This document shows positions 6,197 through 13,044 of a DNA stretch of 15,358 nucleotides, one piece after another (the first letter of the stretch is position 1; the number at the start of each line of letters is the position of its first letter). This DNA is from Patescibacteria group bacterium. Lineage in GTDB: Bacteria; Patescibacteriota; Patescibacteriia; UBA1558; S5-K13. Made by a program: the position numbers and the translations under genes. Under the pieces are notes generated by a model that saw only the letters and a program-made list of their open reading frames with translations, searched no databases and had not been told where the DNA came from. Location: positions 1 to 15,358 of the forward strand of contig JAQVMR010000020.1 of NCBI GenBank assembly GCA_028703545.1. Direction: 5' to 3'.

Positions 6197-6426
6197 AAAA
6201 TATATTTTTATTTTTAATTCGCATTTACCAAAAAACACTATCACCTGATACAGGATGGAATTCATTTAAACATCCTTATGGATTTTGTAAACACTACCCA
6301 ACTTGTTCAAATTATAGTTATGAAGCGATAGAAAAATATGGTATCATAAAAGGAGCTTTTCTTTCTATTATAAGAATAATTAAATGCAACCCGTTTTCAA
6401 AAGGAGGATATGACCCCTTAAAATAA
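6193..6426 (+). CDS. yidD: Membrane protein insertion efficiency factor YidD
   Basis: This 77-residue protein matches the small YidD family thought to help YidC insert membrane proteins. The signature is complete: RIYQKTLSP (10-18), the cysteine-bearing FCKHYPTCSNYSYEAIEKYG (31-50) and RIIKCNPFSKGGYDP (61-75). The three family cysteines are C32, C38 and C65. An amphipathic N-terminal helix (MKNIFLFLIRIYQK) suits attachment to the inner face of the membrane. Its start overlaps the rnpA stop by four bases, a coupled arrangement, and yidC follows 74 bp later. Confidence 0.95.
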   Translation: MKNIFLFLIRIYQKTLSPDTGWNSFKHPYGFCKHYPTCSNYSYEAIEKYGIIKGAFLSIIRIIKCNPFSKGGYDPLK

Positions 6427-6500
6427 TTTTAAAGAATAGATTATAAATTTTAAAATATACATTTTTAAAGTTTGCAACTTAAAATTTAAAATTAAATTAT

Positions 6501-7235
6501 ATGATTGAATTTTTTAAAGTAGTTTTATATTATCCAATATTTAATCTGTTAGTATTTTTTTATAATTTAATTCCTGATATTGGAATTGCAATAATATTAG
6601 TAACCATAATTATAAAAATTATTATTTGGCCATTATCAAAAAAATCTATTAAATCACAGAAGGCAATGCAGACAATTCAACCAAAACTAGAAGAATTAAA
6701 AATTCAATATAAAGGTGATCAGCAAGGTCTTGCAAAAGCTACAATGGAATTATACAAAAAAGAAGAAATCAGTCCATTTTCATCATGTTTGCCACTTTTA
6801 ATACAATTACCAATTATGATTTCCGTTTTTTATGCTTTTAGAAATGGACTAGTGAATACAAACCTAAATTTTTTATATGGATTTGTAAAAAACCCAGGAT
6901 CAATAAATCCACTTATGTTTAATGTTTTGAACTTATCAGAACCGCAGTGGGTTTTAGGGCTTTTTGCTGGAATAGCTCAGTTTTTTCAAAATAAAATGCT
7001 AATGCAAAAAAGTCCTAAATTTCAAGATAAAAGCAAGGAATTATCTCTGACAGATACAATGTCAAAGCAAATGATGTATACAATGCCAATTGTGACAATA
7101 TTAATTAGTTTATCTTTGCCTGGTGGATTGTCACTTTATTTTTTTGTAATAACATTACTAGGAATTTTTGATGCACTAATTGTTACAAAATTATTACAGA
7201 AAAGAAAAGATAAGCAGGTTGAGGTTTTGAATTAA
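6501..7235 (+). CDS. yidC: Membrane protein insertase YidC/Oxa1
   Basis: The 244-residue protein is a short Oxa1-type insertase without the large periplasmic domain and lipoprotein signal seen in other bacteria. Five membrane segments can be drawn: about 7-24, 27-46, 96-113, 148-163 and 194-226 (two joined by LPGGL). The cytoplasmic loop after the second segment has the typical AMQTIQPKLEELKIQYKGD coiled-coil hairpin (55-73), followed by the family block SPFSSCLPLLIQLPIMISVF. The charged residue of the hydrophilic groove, Arg in Bacillus SpoIIIJ, appears as Lys39 (TIIIKIIIWPL). The basic tail (LLQKRKDK) could contact ribosomes. No Shine-Dalgarno is visible. It closes the rpmH cluster; no jag gene follows. 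Confidence 0.94.
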   Translation: MIEFFKVVLYYPIFNLLVFFYNLIPDIGIAIILVTIIIKIIIWPLSKKSIKSQKAMQTIQPKLEELKIQYKGDQQGLAKATMELYKKEEISPFSSCLPLLIQLPIMISVFYAFRNGLVNTNLNFLYGFVKNPGSINPLMFNVLNLSEPQWVLGLFAGIAQFFQNKMLMQKSPKFQDKSKELSLTDTMSKQMMYTMPIVTILISLSLPGGLSLYFFVITLLGIFDALIVTKLLQKRKDKQVEVLN

Positions 7236-7253
7236 TTATGAATATTTTGACTA

Positions 7254-7287
7254 AAATAAAAATCCGCCATAGTGCAGACTTTTATTT
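7254..7287. terminator. Weak bidirectional terminator between yidC and the convergent kinase-like gene
   Basis: AAATAAAAATC (7254-7264) pairs with GACTTTTATTT (7277-7287) with one mismatch around a 12-nt loop. It lies in the short gap between convergent genes. The stem is mostly A/T. Confidence 0.45.
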
Positions 7288-7299
7288 CTTAACAATAGT

Positions 7300-8037
7300 T
7301 TAAAATTTTCTATTACTTCCTACTATTATATTTAATTTTTCTTTTGCGGTTGATATCTGGGCGGGAGTGTTTATTGTTTGTACATCATCAAACACAAGAG
7401 GAATAGAAGAATCTTTTGATGTAACCATGACCTCATTTGTTTTAATGAGGGTGTGTTTGGAATTTTTACTCATAAATCCACCAGTTTTTTCTATAAATAT
7501 TTCAAATAATCCATCTGTTGGATTTGATATACTAAAATTTTCTTCTTCGAAGTCAATATTTTTTATTATAATTTTATTTCCTCTGCCAACACGAACCTTA
7601 AACTCGTCTATTTTTAATTCTGTATTATGAGAATTTTCTATTAAAACAGATCCTAGAAAAAATTTGTTATTTATTTTTCCTATATCAATTTTTTCAACTA
7701 TTCTGCCACCAATTATCGCACACGCTAAGTCCCCATATGGGATTCCGAAAATCTGAGCAAACTTACTTTTTTTATCAATAGGAATATAGCCCATTACAAT
7801 ATTTTCAAGCATTGCACTTTCAAGTACTGTTGAAAAAGTTTTATCATCACCTATTACAATAACAGTATGAGCTCCTTTTTTAATACCATCTTTTAAAAAT
7901 TGAGAAATGTTTTTTAAAAGGTTCATTCTTAACACCTCACCCTTCATATCTAAATCAATAATTCTTGCTTCTATTTTTGTAAGAAGATTTTCATATTTTT
8001 TGTCTTTAAGACAGGAATCATATATATAAAGATACAT
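7300..8037 (-). CDS. Diacylglycerol kinase-like protein with degenerate catalytic motif
   Basis: The 245-residue product follows the plan of the lipid-kinase/DAGK catalytic fold (YegS/DgkB superfamily). A strand and loop VIVIGDDKTF (59-68) sit where the nucleotide-binding GGDGT motif belongs. A second loop GYIPIDKKSKFAQIFGIP (83-100) replaces the usual PxGTxNDFA stretch. Next come IIGGRIVEKIDIGKIN (108-123) and KFFLGSVLIEN, matching the kinase pattern of an IDLG and NG.YF turn. The beta-rich second half fits the C-terminal sandwich domain. Because GGDGT reads GDDKT and GTGND is lost, catalysis is doubtful; it may bind lipid or nucleotide only. The gene follows bactofilin by 53 bp on the same strand, probably one transcript. 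No Shine-Dalgarno. Confidence 0.7.
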   Translation of the reverse strand: MYLYIYDSCLKDKKYENLLTKIEARIIDLDMKGEVLRMNLLKNISQFLKDGIKKGAHTVIVIGDDKTFSTVLESAMLENIVMGYIPIDKKSKFAQIFGIPYGDLACAIIGGRIVEKIDIGKINNKFFLGSVLIENSHNTELKIDEFKVRVGRGNKIIIKNIDFEEENFSISNPTDGLFEIFIEKTGGFMSKNSKHTLIKTNEVMVTSKDSSIPLVFDDVQTINTPAQISTAKEKLNIIVGSNRKF

Positions 8038-8090
8038 AACAATTTCAATTTAAGATTTTAAATTTAAAAACAAAATATTAAGATTAGAAA

Positions 8091-8498
8091 TCATTCTCCT
8101 CTTTCTTTCAATATTTCTTGTTTTAATATTTTTTTTGGAGTTTCAGAGATTTTTGATCCAATGGAAATTCTGCCATTTATTTGACATCCTGATTCAACAG
8201 CAATTGAATTGGCTTTTATGTCACCCTGGATATTTGCGGTTTTTGCAATATCAATTGAATCGGATAGGGTTATATTTCCTATGACTTTTCCAGATATAAA
8301 AGCACTACCAGCTTTTATATTTGCTGTTATTTCAGCTCTTTCTCCTATTAAAACATGACCATCTGTTGATAAATTACCTGTTAGTTTTCCTTCGATTACT
8401 ATATTTCCGTGGCCATTAAATTCCCCTTCTAGAATAACCGATTCACCAATTATGGTTTCCATGTTTTTTATATTTTGTGGACCTTCTTTTTTGAACAT
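8091..8498 (-). CDS. Bactofilin (polymer-forming cytoskeletal protein)
   Basis: The 135-residue product is a bactofilin, a protein that polymerises without nucleotide into filaments on the inner membrane and marks cell-shape or division sites. After a short polar head (MFKKEGPQNIKNM), residues about 14-120 form the family's repeating right-handed beta-helix. The periodic hydrophobic and glycine pattern is clear in TIIGESVILEGEFNGHGNIV, IEGKLTGNLSTDGHVLIGER, AEITANIKAGSAFISGKVIG and the following turns. The tail is charged (ILKQEILKERGE). It starts at ATG 8498 without a Shine-Dalgarno; a later Met (residue 13) is possible but would leave the same core. It has its own promoter after nusA and probably shares a transcript with the kinase-like gene. 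Confidence 0.92.
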   Translation of the reverse strand: MFKKEGPQNIKNMETIIGESVILEGEFNGHGNIVIEGKLTGNLSTDGHVLIGERAEITANIKAGSAFISGKVIGNITLSDSIDIAKTANIQGDIKANSIAVESGCQINGRISIGSKISETPKKILKQEILKERGE

Positions 8499-8528
8499 AT
8501 TTTTAAAGTTAATTGTATTTGTATGGTA

Positions 8529-8557
8529 ATTTTAAGATTTATAGATAAATAAATCAA
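8529..8557 (-). promoter_or_regulatory. Probable bactofilin promoter
   Basis: On the minus strand TTGATT (8557-8552), a 17-bp spacer and TAAAAT (8534-8529). The -35 is the 3' arm of the hairpin that follows nusA, so terminator and promoter overlap. Confidence 0.5.
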
Positions 8558-8589
8558 CCCCCGCTATAAAGCATGACAGGGTGTTGATT
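8552..8589 (-). terminator. Hairpin downstream of nusA
   Basis: AATCAAC (8552-8558) pairs with GTTGATT (8583-8589), and CCC (8560-8562) with GGG (8579-8581), across a 16-nt loop. The tail on the minus strand is A/T-rich rather than a clean T run, so termination may be partial. Confidence 0.5.
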
Positions 8590-8608
8590 ATAAATATTTT
8601 TACTATTA

Positions 8609-9790
8609 TTATTCTATGTTTTCTTGGGTTTCTTTTTTTTCTGTATCTTTTTCAGTTTCTTCAATTGCTTCTGTCCCCTCAACATCTATTTTCCATCCAG
8701 TTAATTTTGCGGCAAGTTTTACGTTTTGACCATCACGACCAATAGCAAGAGATAATTGATCTTCCGCCACTTTAACAATTGCTGATTTTTCTTCTTTGTT
8801 GATTTCTATATTAATTATTTTTGCTGGTGATAGTGCATTTTTAATAAATATTTGAGGGTCTTTATTCCATTCTATTATATCAATTTTTTCTCCACCCAAC
8901 TCGGAAATAATAGCTTGAACTCTTGAACCCTTTTGTCCAACACATGAGCCAACGGGGTCAATGTTTTCTTGTTTGCTAGATACAGCAATTTTTGTTCTTG
9001 ATCCTGGATCACGAGCTATGGCTTTTATTTCAACAATTCCATTTGCAATTTCAGGAACTTCTAATGAGAATACTTTGTTAATTATTTCTGGATGAGCGCG
9101 AGAGACGATTACTCTTGGGCCTTTTACTGTTTCCTCAACGCGTAAAATTATTACTTTTAATCTTGAGCCAGGCATATAATTATCATTTCTAACCTGCTCT
9201 TCTATAGGAATCACACCAACAGTTCTATTTAGATCAACTAATACGTTTGGTCCTTCTCTTCTTTGAACTGTTGTATTTATGACCTCCCCTTCTCTTTGTT
9301 TGAATTCAGAAAGTATTGTTTCTCTTTCAGCTTCTCTGATTTTTTGAATAATAACTTGTTTTGCGGTTTGTGCTGCAATTCTTCCAAAATCATTTGGAGT
9401 TTCAAGTTTAATTTTTAGCTCTTCGTCAAGTTTTATTTTTTTATTTATTTCTTTTGCCTCTGATAATAATATTTCAGTTTTTGGGTTAAACCTTATAATT
9501 CCTTCTGGCATTTCTTCACCCTCTCTTAGAGAGTCTTTAATTTTTTGATATTCTTCTGCTTCTTTTTCTATATCGCGGTCTTCGACAACAGTTTTAATAT
9601 CATAAGCCTCAATATCTCCAGTATCAATATTGAAATTTACTTTTATATTTTGATTTTTATTACCAAAGTCTTTTCTATAAGCCGCAGCAAGAGCTGCCTC
9701 AATTCCTTCAATAACTGAGTCAATAGAAATATTTTTTTCTTCACAAATATCTTGTATTGCTTGTTTTATTTCGTCTGTATTTTGAAACAT
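8609..9790 (-). CDS. nusA: Transcription termination/antitermination protein NusA
   Basis: NusA binds RNA polymerase and the nascent RNA, where it controls pausing, termination and antitermination. The 393-residue product has the N-terminal polymerase-binding domain (1-130; IEGIEAALAAAYRKDFG at 28-43). It continues with an S1 domain (about 167-231; GEVINTTVQRREGPNVLVDL) and two KH domains with their GxxG loops, VGQKGSR (284-290) and IGRDGQN (350-356). An acidic tail (EETEKDTEKKETQENIE) ends it, without the C-terminal repeats of enteric NusA. The start ATG at 9790 gives the normal N-terminus; no Shine-Dalgarno. Its promoter overlaps a 17-bp palindrome, and an unexplained structured RNA lies upstream on the same strand. 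The usual partners rimP and infB are not adjacent. Confidence 0.96.
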   Translation of the reverse strand: MFQNTDEIKQAIQDICEEKNISIDSVIEGIEAALAAAYRKDFGNKNQNIKVNFNIDTGDIEAYDIKTVVEDRDIEKEAEEYQKIKDSLREGEEMPEGIIRFNPKTEILLSEAKEINKKIKLDEELKIKLETPNDFGRIAAQTAKQVIIQKIREAERETILSEFKQREGEVINTTVQRREGPNVLVDLNRTVGVIPIEEQVRNDNYMPGSRLKVIILRVEETVKGPRVIVSRAHPEIINKVFSLEVPEIANGIVEIKAIARDPGSRTKIAVSSKQENIDPVGSCVGQKGSRVQAIISELGGEKIDIIEWNKDPQIFIKNALSPAKIINIEINKEEKSAIVKVAEDQLSLAIGRDGQNVKLAAKLTGWKIDVEGTEAIEETEKDTEKKETQENIE

Positions 9791-9828
9791 ATTTTTATTT
9801 TCTAAATAGAAGTTAATTTTTAAAAAAA

Positions 9829-9858
9829 CTAGTATAATATACTAGCATATAATAACAA
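9829..9858 (-). promoter_or_regulatory. nusA promoter overlapping a palindromic operator candidate
   Basis: On the minus strand TTGTTA (9858-9853), a 16-bp spacer and TATACT (9836-9831). The -10 lies inside the perfect palindrome CTAGTATA-A-TATACTAG (9829-9845). This suggests a repressor site or autoregulation of nusA. Confidence 0.5.
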
Positions 9859-9926
9859 TAGCATTACTACTTTTAATTGTCAATTTTAATTTAATAATTA
9901 AATTAATTAAAATAACAAATAATTAA

Positions 9927-10058
9927 ATAAAACCATATATTACTGCACCCAAGAAAATTACTGTAAGAACTATGCGAGCAAATATCTAGGATATAAGCCT
10001 GCGGAGATCTTTTAGGAATTTTCATGCTTGTCGTGGATGCAGAAATATATGGTTTTAT
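9927..10058 (-). ncRNA. Candidate structured RNA, about 130 nt, class unknown
   Basis: A perfect 15-bp closing stem joins 9927-9941 to 10044-10058 (ATAAAACCATATATT and its complement). Inside it the minus strand continues pairing with small bulges on one side: CTGCA with TGCAG, CC with GG, CAA with TTG, GAAAATT with AATTTTC. A central stem-loop GCnnGCnnATATC-CTA-GATATnnGCnnGC follows. Only the 5' side has bulges, giving a rod-like fold. The minus strand is favoured: a strong promoter ends about 20 bp upstream, and the closing stem is followed by a T-rich tail. The inner part is less A/T-rich than its surroundings and has no good open frame. A 6S-like regulatory RNA or a nusA leader element are both possible; I could not match it to SRP, tmRNA, 5S, RNase P RNA or common riboswitches. 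Confidence 0.55.
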
Positions 10059-10087
10059 GAAATCAACTCAATTCAAGTTAACTTAAA

Positions 10088-10116
10088 ATGATAGCATATC
10101 TAATTTTTTTTGTCAA
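10088..10116 (-). promoter_or_regulatory. Strong promoter of the candidate structured RNA
   Basis: On the minus strand a perfect TTGACA (10116-10111), a 17-bp spacer and TATCAT (10093-10088). The expected start near 10081 falls within a perfect 10-bp palindrome AAGTTAACTT (10075-10084). There is no gene to serve for 290 bp downstream except the structured RNA. Confidence 0.7.
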
Positions 10117-10156
10117 GAGTATATAATAATGATATACAAATAAATACATTTTGCTC

Positions 10157-10184
10157 TTGTCTAATTATATAAATTATGTATAAT
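10157..10184 (+). promoter_or_regulatory. Promoter of tRNA-Leu(UAA)
   Basis: TTGTCT (10157-10162), a 16-bp spacer and a perfect TATAAT (10179-10184). The start would be near 10191, only a few bases before the mature tRNA. Confidence 0.7.
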
Positions 10185-10193
10185 ATTTTATAT

Positions 10194-10280
10194 GCCGTGG
10201 TGGCGGAATTGGTATACGCGACGGACTTAAAATCCGTTGAGGGCAACTTCTTGTGGGTTCAAGTCCCACCCACGGTACCA
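10194..10280 (+). tRNA. tRNA-Leu, anticodon UAA
   Basis: A complete class II tRNA of 87 bases with encoded CCA. Acceptor arms are GCCGTGG and CCACGGT; the anticodon stem-loop is CGGA-CTTAAAA-TCCG (anticodon TAA). A long variable arm GAGGGCAACTTC follows, then T arm GTGGG-TTCAAGT-CCCAC and discriminator A73. The first acceptor pair is G1-U72 rather than G-C, the same oddity as in the other Leu tRNA of this window. Confidence 0.97.
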
Positions 10281-10281
10281 T

Positions 10282-10308
10282 AAAAAAGGGAACGCTTGTT
10301 CTTTTTTT
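10282..10308 (+). terminator. Terminator of tRNA-Leu(UAA)
   Basis: AAAAAAG pairs with CTTTTTT and AAC with GTT around GCTT, with a GG bulge. A T7 run ends it, directly after the tRNA. Confidence 0.6.
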
Positions 10309-10321
10309 ATTTATTTAATTA

Positions 10322-10327
10322 TATAAT
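10322..10327 (+). promoter_or_regulatory. -10 box giving a probably leaderless mRNA
   Basis: A perfect TATAAT ends seven bases before the ATG at 10334. Initiation at the normal distance would therefore start on or next to the start codon. The -35 (TTCTTT at 17 bp) is weak. Confidence 0.5.
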
Positions 10328-10333
10328 AGCTGT

Positions 10334-10774
10334 ATGAGACTGTGGTCAATACACCCAAAATATTTAGATAAAATTGGACTTGTTGCTTTATGGCGAGAAG
10401 CACTCTTAGCAAAGAAAGTTTTAGAAGGAAGAACAAAGGGATATAAAAATCATCCACAATTAATTAGATTTAAAAAATCAGTTAATCCAATTAAATTTAT
10501 AAATAGATATTTAGAGGAAATTTATAATGAAGCAAAAAATAGGGGATATAATTTTGACCCAACAAAATTTAAAAAAAATAAATTATGTAAAAAGATAAGC
10601 ATAACAACAGAACAATTAAATTATGAGATGAATCATTTGTTTAAAAAAATAAAAAAACGTGCGCCAAGGGAATTGCAAAAAATTGAAAAAAAAATATTAA
10701 CTAATCCAATATTTAAATCAGTTAAGGGGAAAATTGAAGATTGGGAAAAAATTTATGCAAGAAAAAGTAAATAA
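10334..10774 (+). CDS. Pyrimidine dimer DNA glycosylase-like protein (endonuclease V/DenV family)
   Basis: The 146-residue basic protein begins MRLWSIHPKYLDKIGLVALW and continues REALLAKKVLEGRTKGYKNH, PQLIRFK and EIYNEAKNRGYNFD. This is the pattern of bacterial proteins annotated as T4 endonuclease V-like pyrimidine-dimer glycosylases, which excise UV lesions and nick the strand. Length and helical make-up agree. Arg21-Glu22 align with Arg22-Glu23 of the T4 enzyme, Glu23 being its catalytic acid. T4 uses the amino group of Thr2 after Met removal; here alignment places Met1 at that position, so the terminal amine may belong to the retained Met (inference). The mRNA is probably leaderless. The end overlaps the CCA-enzyme gene by 20 bp, suggesting co-transcription. 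Confidence 0.75.
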   Translation: MRLWSIHPKYLDKIGLVALWREALLAKKVLEGRTKGYKNHPQLIRFKKSVNPIKFINRYLEEIYNEAKNRGYNFDPTKFKKNKLCKKISITTEQLNYEMNHLFKKIKKRAPRELQKIEKKILTNPIFKSVKGKIEDWEKIYARKSK

Positions 10775-12317
10775 AATTGAAAATAATAATTACGAATTTG
10801 AAAAAATACACCTAGGTAGCTTAGATCAAATTTATAAAAATTTTAATTTTGATGGAGTTCGTGATAATGGAAAAAAAATTATTGAAATTTTTGAAAATAA
10901 TAATTTAAAATTACTGATTGCTGGAGGATTTGTCAGAGATGTTTTGTTAAATAAGTTACCAAAAGATATTGATTTTGTAACAGATAAAAATTATGAAAAT
11001 ATAGAGAGAATCCTAAAAGATAATTTATTGGATTCTGAAATTAAATATATAGATTCTACGGGTAAAATATTTCAAGTGATGCGTATTATTTTTACAAATG
11101 GTGAGGAATATGAAATTGCAACCTTTAGAAAAGATGGAGAGTATAAGGACGGAATTCATCCTGAAAATGTAGAGACCACAGAAGAACCAAAACAAGATGC
11201 ACAAAGAAGGGATTTTACAATAAACGCACTTTTTTATGATCCTAAGAGCGGAGATGTAATTGATTATGTTGGCGGACTAGAGGATTTGAAAAACAAGAAA
11301 TTAAGATTTGTTGGGGACCCAGAAAAAAGAATTAATGAGGACAAATCTAGAATTATTAGGTATGTAAGGTTATTATTACAAACCGGTTTTAATGGAGATA
11401 AATTTAGCGAAGAGGCAATTATAAATAATGTAGATAAGATAAACATCGTGCCACGAGAATTATTAAAAAAAGAATTAGATAAAATTATACAAACCTCTAA
11501 TATAAAAGAATTTATAGAAATTTTAGATAAATTAAATTTATTAGAGAAGATATTCCCAGATATAAAAGAATTGAAAAATTGTGCTGGTGGGCCACCTCAC
11601 CACATGGAAGGTAATACTTTAATACACACCCTAATGGTTTGTGAGAATTTAAAAATAGACGCTGATTCAATATTGAAATGGTCTGCACTTTTTCATGATA
11701 TTGGGAAAATAGAAACAAGAAAATCAGAGATTAAAGATGGAAAACAAAAAATTAGTTTTATAAATCATGATAAAATTGGCGCAGAAAAAGTTTCAAAAAT
11801 ATTAAGAAGATTAAAATTTACAATAACTGAAACAAAAGACATCGCCTGGTTAGTAGAAAATCATCTGAGAATTTTTATGCAGATTCACGATTTAATAAAA
11901 AATAATGAACCTCAAAAAGCGAAAGAAAAAATAACAAAACTAATTAAAAAACTAATAAAAAATTCTAGCGAAAAACAAGTTTTAAGACTTATAAACCTAG
12001 CTCAAGCCGACAATATTTCTTCTATTTTTGAAGATGAAACAGAAAAATATATAAATTTTGATTTTGTATTAGAGTGTTTTGGGGAAGCAAAAAATGAAAT
12101 ACAAACTGAAAATAAAAATGATATTTACATAGAAAAAATAGTAAGCGGTAGAATAATAATGGAGGAGCTACAATTGAGTTCAGGGACTAGAATAGGAGAA
12201 ATAAAAAAACAAATAATAGATGAACTGTCTGATCAAAATTTTTACAATAAAGAGGATGCTAAAGAGGAGTTTCTAAAAATTTTAAAGAGACTTAAAAACC
12301 AAAATATTTTTTTATAA
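10755..12317 (+). CDS. cca: CCA-adding tRNA nucleotidyltransferase with HD domain
   Basis: From ATG 10755 the product is 520 residues. The nucleotidyltransferase head has LLIAGGFVRDVLL (about 53-65) and the metal-binding DIDF (71-74). Then come the family motif RRDFTINALFYD (151-162), GGLEDLKNKKLRFVGDP and the DKSRIIRYVRLL neck motif. A C-terminal HD phosphohydrolase-type domain shows H291, the HD pair in SALFHDIGK (314-315), H338 and H370. It adds or repairs the tRNA 3' CCA; the HD domain may give phosphatase activity. Both tRNAs in this window already encode CCA, so repair is a likely role. A TTG at 10734, four bases after AAGGGG, is an alternative start adding seven residues. It overlaps the glycosylase gene upstream by 20 bp and the convergent HAD gene by 26 bp. 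Confidence 0.93.
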   Translation: MQEKVNKIENNNYEFEKIHLGSLDQIYKNFNFDGVRDNGKKIIEIFENNNLKLLIAGGFVRDVLLNKLPKDIDFVTDKNYENIERILKDNLLDSEIKYIDSTGKIFQVMRIIFTNGEEYEIATFRKDGEYKDGIHPENVETTEEPKQDAQRRDFTINALFYDPKSGDVIDYVGGLEDLKNKKLRFVGDPEKRINEDKSRIIRYVRLLLQTGFNGDKFSEEAIINNVDKINIVPRELLKKELDKIIQTSNIKEFIEILDKLNLLEKIFPDIKELKNCAGGPPHHMEGNTLIHTLMVCENLKIDADSILKWSALFHDIGKIETRKSEIKDGKQKISFINHDKIGAEKVSKILRRLKFTITETKDIAWLVENHLRIFMQIHDLIKNNEPQKAKEKITKLIKKLIKNSSEKQVLRLINLAQADNISSIFEDETEKYINFDFVLECFGEAKNEIQTENKNDIYIEKIVSGRIIMEELQLSSGTRIGEIKKQIIDELSDQNFYNKEDAKEEFLKILKRLKNQNIFL

Positions 12318-12960
12318 AGTTTAAATTTAATTTTTTTAAACTATCTACATACATACTTGTTTTTTTAATAATGGATTTGTCTATGTGATCACCAACTGCA
12401 ATACATTTTATTTTTGCTTTTTGTGCAGCAATTACTCCAGCATTGCCGTCCTCTATTACAATACATTCTTTGTTCGAAATTTTTAAAAGTTTCATTGTTT
12501 TTATAAAAATTTCTGGATTTGGTTTGCCAAGCCTTACATCGTTACCGCTTACAACTACTTCGAATAATTTTTGAATCCCCATTTTATTAATTGCTCGGTC
12601 TAGATAGCTTTTAATCGAAGAAGATGCAATAGCCATAATAATATTTTGTTTTTTACATTCTCTAAAGAGTTTTTTTACTCCTGGCATAAATTTTGGTGCT
12701 GTTTTTGAAATTATTTTATCAACCATTTTCCATTTTATTTTTCTTGATTCTAAATAACCCGTGGTAATATTGTTTTCATCAAATAAAGTTTTAAAAATTA
12801 CGCTTAATTTAACACCAGCGAATCTTTGAGTGATTTCATGTTCAGAGATTTTTATTCCATATTTTTTCAAAGTTTGAACCTCTGTTTTTGCGTGCATTTT
12901 TTGGGTGTCAGCAATTGTTCCATCAAAATCCCAGATAATTGCTTTTAATTTGTGTTTCAT
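12292..12960 (-). CDS. HAD-superfamily hydrolase (beta-phosphoglucomutase/phosphatase-like)
   Basis: The 222-residue product has all four HAD motifs: IIWDFDGTIAD (D11 nucleophile, D13), the Ser of AIASSS (110-115), the Lys of LGKPNPE (K146) and the acidic pair in VIEDGNAG (E170-D171). A helical cap lies between motif I and motif II (about 20-90), the subfamily IA layout of beta-phosphoglucomutase, phosphoglycolate phosphatase and related enzymes. It is predicted to be a soluble, magnesium-dependent enzyme acting on a small phosphorylated substrate that cannot be named. The ATG at 12960 is right for the motif distance. Its 3' end overlaps that of the CCA-enzyme gene by 26 bp, tail to tail. No Shine-Dalgarno; its promoter directly follows the RRM terminator. 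Confidence 0.9.
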   Translation of the reverse strand: MKHKLKAIIWDFDGTIADTQKMHAKTEVQTLKKYGIKISEHEITQRFAGVKLSVIFKTLFDENNITTGYLESRKIKWKMVDKIISKTAPKFMPGVKKLFRECKKQNIIMAIASSSIKSYLDRAINKMGIQKLFEVVVSGNDVRLGKPNPEIFIKTMKLLKISNKECIVIEDGNAGVIAAQKAKIKCIAVGDHIDKSIIKKTSMYVDSLKKLNLNFIKKYFGF

Positions 12961-12978
12961 ATTTTTGTATTTTAAATT

Positions 12979-13006
12979 AGTATAACATAAAAAATTTTCA
13001 AATCAA
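12979..13006 (-). promoter_or_regulatory. Probable promoter of the HAD gene
   Basis: On the minus strand TTGATT (13006-13001), a 16-bp spacer and TATACT (12984-12979). It abuts the RRM terminator. Confidence 0.55.
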
Positions 13007-13034
13007 AAATCCCGAATCAAGCTCGGGATTTTTT
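13005..13034. terminator. Rho-independent terminator of the RRM gene
   Basis: AAATCCCGA and TCGGGATTT form a perfect 9-bp stem around ATCAAGC, with A and T runs on either side. It lies just past the RRM stop on the minus strand and can act in both directions. Confidence 0.9.
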
Positions 13035-13044
13035 ATATAAGATG

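Noticed and set aside
6190..6200. UGA read as glycine (Gracilibacteria/SR1 code)
   Set aside because: UGA ends rnpA exactly where yidD starts (ATGA); readthrough would fuse two separate conserved proteins.
7367..7630. Plus-strand open frame opposite the kinase-like gene
   Set aside because: Low-complexity Ser/Phe/Ile translation, no ribosome site; a shadow of the minus-strand gene.
9927..10058. SRP RNA, tmRNA, 5S rRNA, RNase P RNA or a common riboswitch
   Set aside because: The conserved cores I know for these (for example the SRP GGAA loop with AGCAG, the tmRNA ends, the 5S CGAAC loop) are absent; 6S could be neither confirmed nor excluded.
9927..10058. MITE with 15-bp terminal inverted repeats
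   Set aside because: No target-site duplication flanks it, and the pairing continues far inward as in an RNA stem; kept only as an alternative.
11264..11718. Two short minus-strand frames opposite the CCA-enzyme gene
   Set aside because: Antisense to conserved neck and HD-domain motifs, with no promoter or Shine-Dalgarno.
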